Shown: one piece after another, positions 1 to 5,064 of the stretch
Layout of the letters: every line of letters begins with the position of its first letter
How positions within the stretch are numbered: position 1 is the stretch's first letter
Source of the DNA: Ruminococcaceae bacterium UBA4306
GTDB lineage: Bacteria; Bacillota; Clostridia; Oscillospirales; Acutalibacteraceae
NCBI GenBank assembly: GCA_002394725.1
Contig: DGUQ01000042.1
Location: 1 to 5,731 of the forward strand
DNA length: 5,731 bases
Direction: 5' to 3'
The notes under the pieces: model-generated
The model's database searches: none
The model's input: the letters and a program-made list of their open reading frames with translations, nothing else
What the model was told of the DNA's origin: nothing
Position numbers and translations under genes: made by a program

Positions 1-3000
1 TTTCTATTTTCGGTGATCACTCTGACGTCTATGCATGTCGTCAGACCGGAGCCTGCATGCTCTGTGAATCTTCCGTTCAGGAAGTCATGGACCTGACTCC
101 TGTAGCCCATCTGGCAGCACTGAGCGGCAAGGTTCCGTTCATCAACTTCTTCGACGGCTTCCGTACCTCTCACGAGATCCAGAAGATCGAGATCTGGGAC
201 TTTGACGACCTCAAGGAAATGACCGACATGGACGCTGTACAGGCGTTCCGTGAGCGTGCGCTGAACCCCGAGCATCCCACCATGCGCGGCTCCCACGAGA
301 ACGGCGATATCTTCTTCCAGCATCGTGAGGCGTGCAACAAGTACTATGACGCTCTTCCGGCTATCGTCGAGGAGTACATGGACAAGGTCAACGCGAAATT
401 AGGCACCGACTACAAGCTGTTCAACTACTACGGCGCTCCCGACGCTGATCGTGTCATCGTAGCGATGGGCTCCATCTGCGACGTTGCGGAGGAAGTCATC
501 GACTACATGAATATGAGCGGCGAGAAGGTCGGTCTGGTCAAGGTCAGACTGTACCGTCCGTTCCGTGCCGACAAGCTGGTTGAGGCGATCCCGGCTACGG
601 CGAAGAAGATCGCTGTCCTCGACCGCACCAAGGAGCCCGGCGCGCTGGGCGAGCCGCTGTACCTCGACGTTGTCGCGGCTCTGGCTGCCAACGGCTGCAC
701 CGCAAAGGTAGTCGGCGGCCGCTACGGCTTAGGCTCCAAGGATACTCCGCCCTCCAGCGTATTCGCTGTCTACAACGAGCTGGCTAAGGAGAATCCGCGC
801 CACAACTTCACCATCGGTATCGTTGATGACGTTACCGACCTCTCCCTCGAGGAGAAGCCTGCTCCCAACACTGCCGCGGAAGGCACCATCGAGTGCAAGT
901 TCTGGGGTCTGGGCGGCGACGGCACCGTAGGCGCGAACAAAGACTCCATCAAGATCATCGGCGACCATACCGATAAATATGTACAGGCATACTTCCAGTA
1001 TGACTCCAAAAAGACCGGCGGTATCACCATCAGCCATCTGCGCTTCGGTGACAAGCCCATCAAGTCCCCGTACTACATCAACAAGGCTGACTTTGTCGCC
1101 TGCCACAACCCCTCCTACATCCTCAAGGGCTACAAGATGGTACAGGACGTCAAGCCCGGCGGCGTGTTCCTGATCAACTGCCAGTGGACGCCCGAGGAGC
1201 TGAACTCTCACCTCAACGCTGAGACCAAGCGCTATATCGCGCAGAACAACATCCAGCTCTACACCGTTAACGCGATCGATATCGCGGCTGAGATCGGTCT
1301 GGGCAAGCGCACCAACACCGTATTGCAGAGCGCGTTCTTCTCCCTGTCCAAGGTACTGCCCGAGGCAGAGGCGATCGGCTACATGAAGGAAAAGGCGCAG
1401 AAGTTCATGAAGAAGGGCAAAGAGATCGTCGAGATGAACGAGAAGGCGATCGACGCCGGCGCTACCGCTTATGTCAAGATCGACGTTCCTGCTGACTGGG
1501 CAACTGCTGTTGACGCTGACGCGAAGGCTGCCGACGTCGAGATGACCAAGCTCGAGAAGCAGGTCGAGACCATCATGGAGCCCGTCGGCAGAATGGACGG
1601 CGACAACCTGCCCGTATCCGCCTTTGTTGACCATGCTGACGGTACCTTTGAGCAGGGCGCATCCGCGTTCGAGAAGCGCGGCGTTGCGGTCATGGTTCCC
1701 GAGTGGAACAACGAGACCTGTGCTCAGTGTAACCGCTGTGCGTTCGTCTGCCCCCATGCTACCATCCGTCCTTACGCGATGGACGAGGCTGAGGTCGCCG
1801 ACGCTCCCGAAGCCATCAAGTACGGTCCCAGAGCCGTTAACAAAACCTATAAGTACACCCTGGCTGTCTCTCCCTTTGACTGCATGGGCTGCGGCGTCTG
1901 CGTAGGCGTCTGCCCGACCAACTCGTTGAAGATGGTGGCCCGTGAGTCGCAGGACGATCAGCAGGCAGTATTCGATTATTGTGTCGCGAAGGTCACCGAG
2001 AAGCCCGAGACCACCGCGAAGATCAACGTGATCTCCTCGCAGTACAAGCAGCCGCTGCTTGAGTTCTCCGGCTCCTGCGCAGGCTGTGCCGAGACCTCTT
2101 ACGCGCGTCTGGTCACCCAGCTCTTCGGCGACAGAATGTATATCTCTAACGCGACCGGTTGCTCCTCCATCTGGGGCGGTCCTGCCGCTACCTCTCCCTA
2201 CACCGTCAACAAAGAGGGCAAGGGTCCGGCTTGGGCAAACTCCCTGTTTGAGGACAACGCCGAGCACGGTCTGGGTATGTTCCTCGGTCAGAAGGCGATC
2301 CGTGATCGTCTGGTAGAGGACGTCAAGAACATGATCGCTGACGAGAGAGCGTCCGACGCGCTCAAGGCTGCTGCCGACGAGTATCTCGCTACCCTCAACG
2401 ACGGCGAGAAGAACGGCGCCGCTACCAAGGCGCTCTTAGCAGAAGTCGAGAAGGTTGACGAGGCTTGCCCGTACAGAAAGGACATCCTCGCGAACAAGGC
2501 ATATCTCTCTAAGAAATCCGTATGGATCTTCGGCGGCGACGGCTGGGCTTATGATATCGGCTTCGGCGGCGTAGACCACGTACTCGCTACCGGTGAGGAC
2601 GTCAACATCATGGTATTCGATACCGAGGTTTACTCGAACACCGGCGGTCAGGCTTCCAAGGCTTCCAACATCGGTCAGGTCGCGCAGTTCGCGGCAGCCG
2701 GTAAGGCGATCCAGAAGAAGAGTCTGGCTGACATCGCGATCTCCTACGGCTACATCTATGTCGCTCAGATCGCTATGGGCGCTGACATGAACCAGACCCT
2801 CAAGGCGATCCAGGAGGCGGAGGCTTATCCGGGTCCGTCGCTGATCATCGGCTACGCTCCCTGCGAGATGCACTCCATCAAGGGCGGCATGCAGAACTGC
2901 CAGAAGGAAATGCAGCGCGCCGTTGCCTGCGGCTACTGGAACAACTTCCGCTATGATCCCAGACTCAAGGCTGAGGGCAAGAACCCGTTCATCCTCGACA

Positions 3001-3158
3001 GCAAGGCTCCGACCGAGTCCTATCGCGACTTCATCATGAACGAGGCGCGTTACTCCGCGCTGACCCGTTCCTTCCCGCAGAGAGCCGAGGAGCTCTTCGA
3101 GAAGGCGGAAAAGACCGCTGAGGCTCGCTACGAGACCCTCACCGAGAGAGCGAAATAA
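1..3158 (+). CDS. nifJ: Pyruvate:ferredoxin (flavodoxin) oxidoreductase, 5'-truncated by window
   Basis: This cytosolic enzyme converts pyruvate and CoA to acetyl-CoA and CO2 and passes the electrons to ferredoxin or flavodoxin. It is the main pyruvate-oxidising step of strict anaerobes. The frame is open from codon 3-5, which already reads SIFGDHSDVYACRQTG, a conserved PFOR block, so the ATG at 57 is internal and the true start lies outside. About 1051 residues are visible; single-chain PFORs are usually about 1170-1180, so roughly 120-130 are missing. In order one sees the end of the pyruvate-binding domain (FFDGFRTSHEI), the gamma-type domain (FWGLGGDGTVGANKDS, near 900), the EKR motif (FEKRGVA, near 1668), two 4Fe-4S CxxCxxCxxxCP motifs (1719-1754 and 1881-1916), and the TPP domain with GDGWAYDIG and NTGGQ (2538-2651). 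Codons at 2076, 2085, 2160 and 2862 fit the four cysteines of the proximal cluster. No frameshift or missing key residue is seen. Codon use is strongly biased, as expected of a highly expressed gene. The gene ends in TAA, and its last 23 bp recur downstream. Confidence 0.99.
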   Translation, partial: SIFGDHSDVYACRQTGACMLCESSVQEVMDLTPVAHLAALSGKVPFINFFDGFRTSHEIQKIEIWDFDDLKEMTDMDAVQAFRERALNPEHPTMRGSHENGDIFFQHREACNKYYDALPAIVEEYMDKVNAKLGTDYKLFNYYGAPDADRVIVAMGSICDVAEEVIDYMNMSGEKVGLVKVRLYRPFRADKLVEAIPATAKKIAVLDRTKEPGALGEPLYLDVVAALAANGCTAKVVGGRYGLGSKDTPPSSVFAVYNELAKENPRHNFTIGIVDDVTDLSLEEKPAPNTAAEGTIECKFWGLGGDGTVGANKDSIKIIGDHTDKYVQAYFQYDSKKTGGITISHLRFGDKPIKSPYYINKADFVACHNPSYILKGYKMVQDVKPGGVFLINCQWTPEELNSHLNAETKRYIAQNNIQLYTVNAIDIAAEIGLGKRTNTVLQSAFFSLSKVLPEAEAIGYMKEKAQKFMKKGKEIVEMNEKAIDAGATAYVKIDVPADWATAVDADAKAADVEMTKLEKQVETIMEPVGRMDGDNLPVSAFVDHADGTFEQGASAFEKRGVAVMVPEWNNETCAQCNRCAFVCPHATIRPYAMDEAEVADAPEAIKYGPRAVNKTYKYTLAVSPFDCMGCGVCVGVCPTNSLKMVARESQDDQQAVFDYCVAKVTEKPETTAKINVISSQYKQPLLEFSGSCAGCAETSYARLVTQLFGDRMYISNATGCSSIWGGPAATSPYTVNKEGKGPAWANSLFEDNAEHGLGMFLGQKAIRDRLVEDVKNMIADERASDALKAAADEYLATLNDGEKNGAATKALLAEVEKVDEACPYRKDILANKAYLSKKSVWIFGGDGWAYDIGFGGVDHVLATGEDVNIMVFDTEVYSNTGGQASKASNIGQVAQFAAAGKAIQKKSLADIAISYGYIYVAQIAMGADMNQTLKAIQEAEAYPGPSLIIGYAPCEMHSIKGGMQNCQKEMQRAVACGYWNNFRYDPRLKAEGKNPFILDSKAPTESYRDFIMNEARYSALTRSFPQRAEELFEKAEKTAEARYETLTERAK

Positions 3159-3244
3159 CCACCGCAGTGGATTTTCTGTCACGAACTCACGTTGAGTGAA
3201 TCCGAAGAAGCGGCACGCCGCCCCTCACCGAGAGAGCGAAATAA
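3136..3244. repeat. 23-bp direct repeat of the nifJ 3' end flanking a 63-bp segment
   Basis: Positions 3136-3158, the last codons and stop of nifJ, are repeated without mismatch at 3222-3244, an offset of 86 bp. The bases just outside each copy differ (a/c on the left, c/t on the right), so the match is exactly 23 bp. The segment between (3159-3221) can fold into a long imperfect hairpin: CCGC 3162-3165 with GCGG 3210-3213, GGATT 3169-3173 with AATCC 3199-3203, TCAC 3179-3182 with GTGA 3196-3199, and AAC 3184-3186 with GTT 3191-3193 (neighbouring pairs compete for one base). As an alternative, 3210-3221 forms GCGGC/GCCGC. The nifJ frame is unaffected because the repeat carries the stop codon. 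The duplication is directly visible; its origin (insertion with duplication of flanking DNA, or a repair event) is inferred. Confidence 0.85.
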
Positions 3245-3249
3245 TATAG

Positions 3250-3330
3250 ATTGTCATTGCGAACCCCATAGCCTCCCTTTCCTAAGGGAGGTGGGCAAAT
3301 CGGTAAGCCGATTTGGTCGGAGGGTTGCTG
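3250..3330. repeat. Composite two-hairpin intergenic element
   Basis: Two perfect hairpins stand side by side. One has arms CCTCCCTT/AAGGGAGG (3272-3279 and 3284-3291) with loop TCCT. The other has arms CAAATCGG/CCGATTTG (3296-3303 and 3308-3315) with loop TAAG. Both are enclosed by imperfect outer arms, AACCC at 3262-3266 and GGGTT at 3322-3326, which gives a three-way-junction or cloverleaf shape. From memory, elements starting near CATTGCGAA with a CCTCCC...GGGAGG hairpin followed by a variable hairpin and a CGGAGGG tail are scattered between genes in Oscillospiraceae genomes; this could not be checked here. It encodes nothing visible. A related hairpin, lacking the second half, sits at 5065-5088. 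Confidence 0.7.
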
Positions 3331-3357
3331 AAAACTAAACCTATCCTAAGGTAAAAT

Positions 3358-3389
3358 GATACCCCCGAGGCTTGTTCCTCGGGGGTATC
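3358..3389. terminator. Bidirectional intrinsic terminator between nifJ and xre
   Basis: A perfect 13-bp stem, GATACCCCCGAGG (3358-3370) with CCTCGGGGGTATC (3377-3389), closes a CTTGTT loop. It lies between convergent genes. On the + strand it is followed by a T-rich stretch (TTGTCATTTGTT), and on the - strand by ATTTTA. The xre stop codon is only 3 nt from the stem, so this is certainly placed as the xre terminator and probably also stops nifJ transcripts. Its stem core is the same as that of the terminator at 4780-4805. Confidence 0.88.
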
Positions 3390-3392
3390 TTG

Positions 3393-3605
3393 TCATTTGT
3401 TGATCTTCGGATTGTTAGTGCGTTCAAGAATATAGTCAACGCTTACGTCGTAGTAATCGGCAAGCTTGATCAATATCGCGGTCGGTATATCGTTTTCTCC
3501 GGTTTCATATTTTGAGTAGCCCGTTTGTGACATACCTAATACCTTTGCGATCTTGGTCTGGTTCATATCTCTGTCTTCTCTCAGATTGCGTATTCTTTGA
3601 TACAT
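3393..3605 (-). CDS. Single-domain XRE/Cro-family helix-turn-helix regulator (70 aa)
   Basis: This is a small DNA-binding protein of the lambda Cro/SinR HTH_3 class, acting in the cytoplasm as a dimeric repressor by family analogy. Residues 4-12 (RIRNLREDR) form the first helix, 16-23 (QTKIAKVL) the second, and 27-36 (QTGYSKYETG) the recognition helix with the usual S-KYE-G pattern. Residues 40-60 carry the typical tail (IPTAILIKLADYY, then SVDYILERT). There is no extra sensor, metallopeptidase or dimerisation domain, so any signal input is unknown. The ATG is fixed by a GGAGG at 3613-3617 seven bases upstream. The gene is convergent with nifJ and divergent from the dockerin gene, and faces operator-like palindromes at 3633-3677, which suggests that it controls itself and the dockerin gene. 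No toxin-like partner lies next to it. The fold is clear from sequence; the target is inferred. Confidence 0.92.
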   Translation of the reverse strand: MYQRIRNLREDRDMNQTKIAKVLGMSQTGYSKYETGENDIPTAILIKLADYYDVSVDYILERTNNPKINK

Positions 3606-3623
3606 CGGAACACCTCCGAAAAA

Positions 3624-3652
3624 AGTATATGCTAACCTGAAACAGAGTATTG
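3624..3652 (-). promoter_or_regulatory. Possible leftward promoter of xre
   Basis: Read on the - strand, TATACT (plus positions 3624-3629) is a good -10, but the -35 at the right distance (CAATAC, 3647-3652) is poor, and transcription would start almost at the ribosome binding site. A perfect TATAAT on the - strand at 3707-3712 is an alternative and would give a leader of about 95 nt crossing both operator-like sites, but its -35 is also weak. The choice is open. Confidence 0.3.
3633..3649. promoter_or_regulatory. Degenerate second operator-like site
   Basis: TAACCTGAAACAGAGTA matches the 17-bp core of the palindrome at 3658-3674 at 14 of 17 positions. The left arm and spacer are kept while the right arm is decayed. 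It starts 25 bp from the start of the better site and lies in the spacer of the candidate leftward promoter. It would be a weaker site for the adjacent XRE regulator and could mediate autoregulation. That role is inferred. Confidence 0.5.
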
Positions 3653-3678
3653 ACTTTTAACCTGAAATAGGTTAAAAT
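3650..3678 (+). promoter_or_regulatory. Promoter P1 towards the dockerin gene
   Basis: TTGACT (3650-3655), a 17-bp spacer and TAAAAT (3673-3678) match the sigma-A consensus with one mismatch in each box. Transcription would start near 3685 and leave a leader of about 118 nt before the ATG at 3803. The operator-like palindrome 3655-3677 fills the spacer and touches both boxes, so a bound repressor would exclude RNA polymerase. Confidence 0.65.
3655..3677. promoter_or_regulatory. 23-bp palindromic operator, probable XRE binding site
   Basis: The arms TTTTAACCT (3655-3663) and AGGTTAAAA (3669-3677) are perfect inverted repeats around the 5-bp spacer GAAAT. Such two-arm sites of about 15-23 bp are typical of dimeric HTH_3 repressors. 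The site lies 50 bp from the start codon of the divergent xre gene and between the -35 and -10 of P1. It has no T-tract placed for termination and lies upstream of the expected transcript start, so it is more likely a DNA site than an RNA hairpin. The palindrome is seen; the binding protein is inferred. Confidence 0.65.
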
Positions 3679-3737
3679 TTAATATACAGATATTTTGCTA
3701 TATATTATTATAGTAGAGGACTTGTCCGGAAAAAGTA

Positions 3738-3768
3738 TTGAACCTTTTTGAATGCTGTGTTGTATACT
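3738..3768 (+). promoter_or_regulatory. Possible second promoter P2 for the dockerin gene
   Basis: TTGAAC (3738-3743) is followed by TATACT at 3763-3768 (19-bp spacer) or TGTATA at 3761-3766 (17-bp spacer). Neither combination is ideal. Transcription would start near 3775. Inverted half-sites AACCTTT (3741-3747) and AAAGGTT (3774-3780) flank this region and share the AACCT/AGGTT core of the operator at 3655-3677. Confidence 0.35.
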
Positions 3769-3789
3769 GAATGAAAGGTTTTTATCCTT

Positions 3790-3795
3790 AGGAGG
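3790..3795 (+). promoter_or_regulatory. Ribosome binding site of the dockerin gene
   Basis: A full AGGAGG lies 7 bases before the ATG at 3803. It decides the start. An in-frame ATG at 3752 would add 17 residues (MLCCILNERF...) in front of a perfect signal peptide and has no Shine-Dalgarno sequence. Confidence 0.92.
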
Positions 3796-3802
3796 GAACA
3801 AC

Positions 3803-4762
3803 ATGAAAAAAATGATAAAACGCTTACTTTCCGCACTGCTCATAACAGCGCTGATGATCTCCCTTTTGACGTTCAGCGCTGGCGCCGCTTTACCGCCCGC
3901 CCTTGTCGGCGATGTCAACTATGATGACAGTGTCGATATCCTCGATGTGACGCTGATCCAGCGATATCTGATCGGCAATACTGTTTTCTATGATAACCAA
4001 AAGCCGGTTGCGGATTTTGACAGGGATGGAGAGATCTCCGTGATCGACGCCACTTGGATCCAACGCAAGGAAGTAGGCATGACGATCCCCGAGGGTTACG
4101 GGGGAATATTGAATCAGGATATTTTTGTGACGAGCTTCTACGCCGATCATGAATCAGGCAAAGCCGCGGCAGGTATTCCCGTGACCTTTACCGCTCGGGC
4201 GAACTGCGGTGAAGAAGGCTGTACCTATGCATTCTATATCGACGGCAAAATGGTACAGGAGCGCTCACAGGACAACACCCTCACCTACACCTTCCCCGAG
4301 AGCGGAGATTATTACGTTGAGGTAAAAGCCTTTAACAAAGACGGCTTCTGCAATCCGGATCCTTACGGTAAATTCCATGTCGTGGACAGCTATCCGTATG
4401 ACGAGCTCGGACTGCTATCCGTCAATTGGATCGATTACGCATACCGTCCTGATCCGATATTGGAAGTGCGCGCGACAGGCGGTACAGCTCCGTACACCTA
4501 CAGCTATACGATCCTCGACCTTGACAGCGGAGAATCCTATTCAAAAGAATACTATGAAAAATTAGGCTGGCAGATGCTCTATGATAAGGACGAAAAACCC
4601 TATCTGTATCGTGATTTTTCCGAGAATAGTTCCCTGACGATCCCCGTGTTTGAGCTTGGCTTCAATTACACGCGCAGACTGGTCGTACAGGCAAAGGATG
4701 CTGACGGCAACCTGACCGAAACAAAAATCGTCATCATCGAAGATCAGTTGATAATGGGATAA
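3803..4762 (+). CDS. Secreted N-terminal dockerin protein with two Ig-like regions (319 aa)
   Basis: The protein is exported and likely docks onto a cohesin-bearing scaffold at the cell surface. Residues 1-28 are a classic signal peptide (MKKMIKR, then a hydrophobic core, likely cut after AGA at 28). Residues 36-58 and 70-93 are the two calcium-binding repeats of a type I-like dockerin: first loop D37, N39, D41, S43, D45, D48; second loop D71, D73, D75, E77, S79, D82. Each is followed by a helix with IQR, so the repeats are near-symmetric. Residues ~106-193 and ~203-312 look like beta-sandwich domains of the PKD/Y_Y_Y type (AYFI-like strand ending GDYYVEVKAFNKDG; GGTAPYTYSYTI; RRLVVQAKDADGN). 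No glycosidase, cohesin, sortase signal or transmembrane anchor is seen. Three cysteines (135, 140, 183) lie in the first Ig-like region. It is divergent from xre and appears monocistronic. The dockerin is clear; substrate or partner is unknown. Confidence 0.92.
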   Translation: MKKMIKRLLSALLITALMISLLTFSAGAALPPALVGDVNYDDSVDILDVTLIQRYLIGNTVFYDNQKPVADFDRDGEISVIDATWIQRKEVGMTIPEGYGGILNQDIFVTSFYADHESGKAAAGIPVTFTARANCGEEGCTYAFYIDGKMVQERSQDNTLTYTFPESGDYYVEVKAFNKDGFCNPDPYGKFHVVDSYPYDELGLLSVNWIDYAYRPDPILEVRATGGTAPYTYSYTILDLDSGESYSKEYYEKLGWQMLYDKDEKPYLYRDFSENSSLTIPVFELGFNYTRRLVVQAKDADGNLTETKIVIIEDQLIMG

Positions 4763-4779
4763 GATTACATATGACGATG

Positions 4780-4805
4780 ATACCCCCGAGGAAACTCGGG
4801 GGTAT
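4780..4805 (+). terminator. Intrinsic terminator of the dockerin gene
   Basis: ATACCCCCGAG (4780-4790) and CTCGGGGGTAT (4795-4805) form a perfect 11-bp stem closed by a GAAA tetraloop, 17 nt after the stop codon. It is followed by TCTTC, a weak U-tract. The stem core is identical to that at 3358-3389. Confidence 0.82.
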
Positions 4806-4810
4806 TCTTC

Positions 4811-4992
4811 ATGAATCGCACGGCGATTCATACAATGCACACAGTGCAAATCATGCACGAAGTGCAATTCACGGCGAAGCCAAATCATGCACGAAGTGCA
4901 ATTCATTCATGAATTGACAGCTCAGCTGTCATGATTTGCGCCGTTGGCGCATGATTTGATTCCATCATGATTTGAATCGCACGGCGATTCAT
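4811..4992. repeat. Array of small triloop hairpins with mirror-symmetric linkers
   Basis: This occupies most of the gene-free stretch 4763-5112. Palindromes follow one another: ATGAATCGC/GCGATTCAT loop ACG (4811-4831); TGCAC/GTGCA loop ACA (4836-4848); TGCAC/GTGCA loop GAA (4854-4866); GGC/GCC loop GAA (4873-4881); TGCAC/GTGCA loop GAA (4888-4900); CAATTCA/TGAATTG loop TTCA (4899-4916); TGACAGC/GCTGTCA loop TCA (4915-4931); TGCGCC/GGCGCA loop GTT (4937-4951); and again GAATCGC/GCGATTC loop ACG (4974-4990). Linkers read CAAATCATG in the left half (4847, 4881) and its reverse complement CATGATTTG in the right half (4930, 4950, 4966). No convincing coding frame crosses it. From memory, such hairpin strings occur between genes in Ruminococcus-like genomes; their function is not known to me. 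Confidence 0.85.
4847..4905. repeat. 25-bp direct repeat, 34-bp period, inside the hairpin array
   Basis: Positions 4847-4871 and 4881-4905 are identical over 25 bp and include the TGCACGAAGTGCA hairpin with its CAAATCA and ATTCA flanks. The 9 bases between hold the small GGC/GCC palindrome. This suggests that the array grew by local tandem duplication of a hairpin-plus-linker unit. Confidence 0.85.
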
Positions 4993-5000
4993 GGAGAAAA

Positions 5001-5016
5001 AAGACGCACGCGTCTT
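5001..5016. other. Palindrome overlapping the valS -35
   Basis: AAGACGC (5001-5007) and GCGTCTT (5010-5016) are inverted repeats; a realistic hairpin is AAGACG/CGTCTT with a CACG loop. Its right arm shares two bases with the TTGACA box. On the - strand it is followed by a run of T (complement of the A-run 4997-5002) and so resembles a short terminator for antisense transcripts leaving valS. It might also be an operator or just another unit of the hairpin array. Confidence 0.4.
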
Positions 5017-5043
5017 GACAAAATCCGCTCATAATGCCATAAT
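5015..5043 (+). promoter_or_regulatory. Near-consensus sigma-A promoter of valS
   Basis: A perfect TTGACA (5015-5020), a 17-bp spacer and CATAAT (5038-5043, one mismatch) lie directly downstream of the hairpin array. The expected transcript start is near 5050, giving a leader of about 63 nt. That is too short for a T-box riboswitch. Confidence 0.8.
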
Positions 5044-5064
5044 ATATAGGTTAAAGTATGCTCA

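Noticed and set aside
729..2267. Long open frame of 512 codons on the - strand opposite nifJ
   Set aside because: It is a shadow of nifJ codon bias: low-complexity Val/Leu/Gly/Asp-rich translation, no ribosome binding site, no recognisable family, and fully covered by the conserved nifJ frame.
2436..3182. Open frame of 248 codons on the - strand opposite the nifJ 3' end
   Set aside because: It has the same codon-bias artefact as the other nifJ antisense frames, begins inside the repeat downstream of nifJ, and has no family resemblance or Shine-Dalgarno sequence.
3338..3353. AACCT...AGGTA inverted repeat resembling the operator, downstream of xre
   Set aside because: The spacing differs by a base, the right arm is incomplete, and it lies between the repeat element and the terminator with no promoter; chance is enough.
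3752..3802. Upstream ATG extending the dockerin protein by 17 residues
   Set aside because: It has no ribosome binding site, overlaps the candidate P2 promoter, and would place MLCCILNERFLSLGGNN before a perfect signal peptide. The AGGAGG seven bases before 3803 fixes the start.
3393..3918. Toxin-antitoxin pair with the XRE protein as antitoxin
   Set aside because: No small toxin-like gene is adjacent in the same direction; the downstream neighbour is convergent nifJ and the upstream one a divergent secreted protein.
4118..4738. Cohesin (scaffoldin) domains in the C-terminal part of the dockerin protein
   Set aside because: Both regions are beta-rich, but each looks like an Ig/PKD/Y_Y_Y repeat (GDYYVEVKAFNKDG, GGTAPYTYSYTI), and I see no cohesin signature strands.
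4847..4905. CRISPR-like repeat
   Set aside because: There are only two copies of a 25-bp unit, separated by 9 bp, with internal small palindromes and no cas genes; this is a local duplication.
4562..4906. 114-codon - strand frame across the dockerin gene end and hairpin array
   Set aside because: It crosses a terminator and the repeat array; the His/Cys/Met-rich start is simply translated hairpin repeats.
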